A stretch of 64,000 bases of DNA from Allomuricauda sp. Lineage in GTDB: Bacteria; Bacteroidota; Bacteroidia; Flavobacteriales; Flavobacteriaceae. The translations under genes were made by a program, and so were the position numbers. The notes below the pieces were generated by a model. It saw only the letters and a list, made by a program, of their open reading frames with translations, was not told the DNA's origin and did not search any database. Shown in pieces: positions 63,306 to 64,000 of this stretch. How positions within the stretch are numbered: position 1 is the stretch's first letter; each line of letters begins with the position of its first letter. The stretch lies in contig NZ_JANQLX010000015.1 of assembly GCF_028280385.1 (NCBI RefSeq), positions 372,001 to 436,000 of the forward strand. Direction: 5' to 3'.

Positions 63306-64000
63306 CCGTTGGTAAATCAATCCTCGATCTATGGTTTTCACCAGTTTATAATGTTCGGCAAGGTAGGTATTAATATAGGCGTTGAATTCCAATAATTTTT
63401 TGTCAAAAATGGTTTTTCGCTTCCGGGTTACCACGGTTTTGGGCTTAATTTCTTCCATGATATACCGCAATTCCTGCATACCTGTAGTTCTGGGGTTACC
63501 CATATAAGGAAACAGTTTATCGCGAGTAATGTTGCTGGGATGTGTTGCCGCTTTGGTAGGCGGATCTACCCCCAACATCCAATAACCGATATGATATTCA
63601 GTAAAGAAGATGTTCTTGGTTTCTAGGTCGTTTTGTGCAATATATTGCGGAACATCAATGCCCTCACCATTGTAAAACGAACCTTTCTCGAGCTTGTTGG
63701 AAATAACATTGGCGTATTCCAAATAGGATTCCATTGGAATCAAAACCACCAGAAAAACCAATGCAATTTTGACGGGTTTTGAAAGAACGGGGAGCCTATT
63801 TGCAACTACCCCGACCAGCACCAGTAAAAAGGGGTAAAGTTGAATGAGATAATGACCGTTTACCTTTCCAGTTTGCATAAAGGAAAAAAGGACGCCGAGG
63901 ATGACCACTACCAATATTTGGATCTCTTTGGTCTTAATGTCGATGAACCTTTTGAGGATTCCTACTGTCAAAAGGATGATGGTGGCCAATACCAATGGCA
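63297..64000 (-). CDS. Multi-pass membrane protein, C-terminal part (possible GT39-like glycosyltransferase)
   Basis: The frame is open to the window's right edge, so only the C-terminal 230-odd codons are seen and the true start is outside. Four or five hydrophobic segments (for example ILVVVILGVLFSFMQTG and PFLLVLVGVVANRLPVLS) are followed by a soluble tail of about 120 residues with KNIFFTEYHIGYWMLGVDPP and VVTRKRKTIFDKKLLE. The layout resembles the end of ArnT/PMT-type (GT39 or PMT_2) polyprenyl-sugar glycosyltransferases, in which a periplasmic domain follows the helices; this is a guess from architecture. Convergent with bioD. Confidence 0.6.
   Translation of the reverse strand, partial: PLVLATIILLTVGILKRFIDIKTKEIQILVVVILGVLFSFMQTGKVNGHYLIQLYPFLLVLVGVVANRLPVLSKPVKIALVFLVVLIPMESYLEYANVISNKLEKGSFYNGEGIDVPQYIAQNDLETKNIFFTEYHIGYWMLGVDPPTKAATHPSNITRDKLFPYMGNPRTTGMQELRYIMEEIKPKTVVTRKRKTIFDKKLLEFNAYINTYLAEHYKLVKTIDRGLIYQRLE

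Overview
This window looks like a chromosomal segment from a marine member of the Flavobacteriaceae (Bacteroidota), possibly near Muricauda/Flagellimonas; the genus is a guess from protein style and moderate GC content. Evidence for the phylum: many TonB-dependent receptors with carboxypeptidase-like N-terminal domains, a type IX secretion sorting domain, DUF4270, DUF5689, DUF3108, lipoproteins with SC/AC lipoboxes, almost no Shine-Dalgarno sites, and several exact TAnnTTTG promoter elements of the Bacteroidota kind. There are no rRNA or tRNA genes, insertion sequences, prophages or CRISPR arrays. It is dense core genome plus some nutrient-acquisition genes.

Layout. 1-3340: 3' part of uvrC and a patatin/POTRA/beta-barrel protein. 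3341-3674: a gene-free stretch with a promoter, three consecutive hairpins and a terminator, a good small-RNA candidate. 3675-8363: DUF3108 protein, tryptophan 2,3-dioxygenase, M23 peptidase, pgi. 8534-17042: outer-membrane uptake region with two TonB receptors, a small membrane protein, an exported endonuclease/exonuclease/phosphatase-family hydrolase and a DUF5689/lamin-tail lipoprotein; the last three with the second receptor look like one system for extracellular nucleic acid or another phosphodiester. 17095-25764: small barrel protein, SYLF protein, DinB-like protein, katG with an ankyrin-repeat gene behind it, NUDIX, nitrilase, Ig-like lipoprotein, comF. 25798-30007: coiled-coil membrane protein, glyS, fhs.

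30139-40194: a T9SS-exported FG-GAP/ASPIC protein, then a long minus-strand run: SUMF1-like protein, acetyltransferase, sulfatase, TonB receptor, exported Gfo/Idh/MocA protein, isochorismatase-like hydrolase and a small barrel protein. Part of it suggests use of a sulfated organic substrate. 40322-45970: exonuclease III, aldo/keto reductase, a PQQ-dehydrogenase-like lipoprotein with a cytochrome c domain, and an unknown exported protein. 45971-50785 (minus): panC-panD-flippase-like-pseudoesterase-radA. 50888-55525 (plus): a half-length GT5 protein, a DUF4270 lipoprotein and glmS. 55734-58496: another TonB receptor. 58661-60537: atpD-atpC with a palindromic spacer. 60586-63305: a GNAT gene divergent from a tightly coupled biotin operon bioF-(DUF2007 zinc ribbon)-bioD. 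The window ends inside a multi-pass membrane protein.

Points most worth a second look: the three-hairpin small-RNA candidate; the nuclease/TonB/DUF5689-LTD locus; promoters that place transcription starts at or next to the start codons of glyS and bioF (leaderless mRNAs); an inverted repeat over the sulfatase promoter; and several enzyme-family proteins that lack a key catalytic residue (SUMF1-like, esterase-like, half glycogen synthase, M23 with HxC). All calls are from reading sequence; no database search was run.
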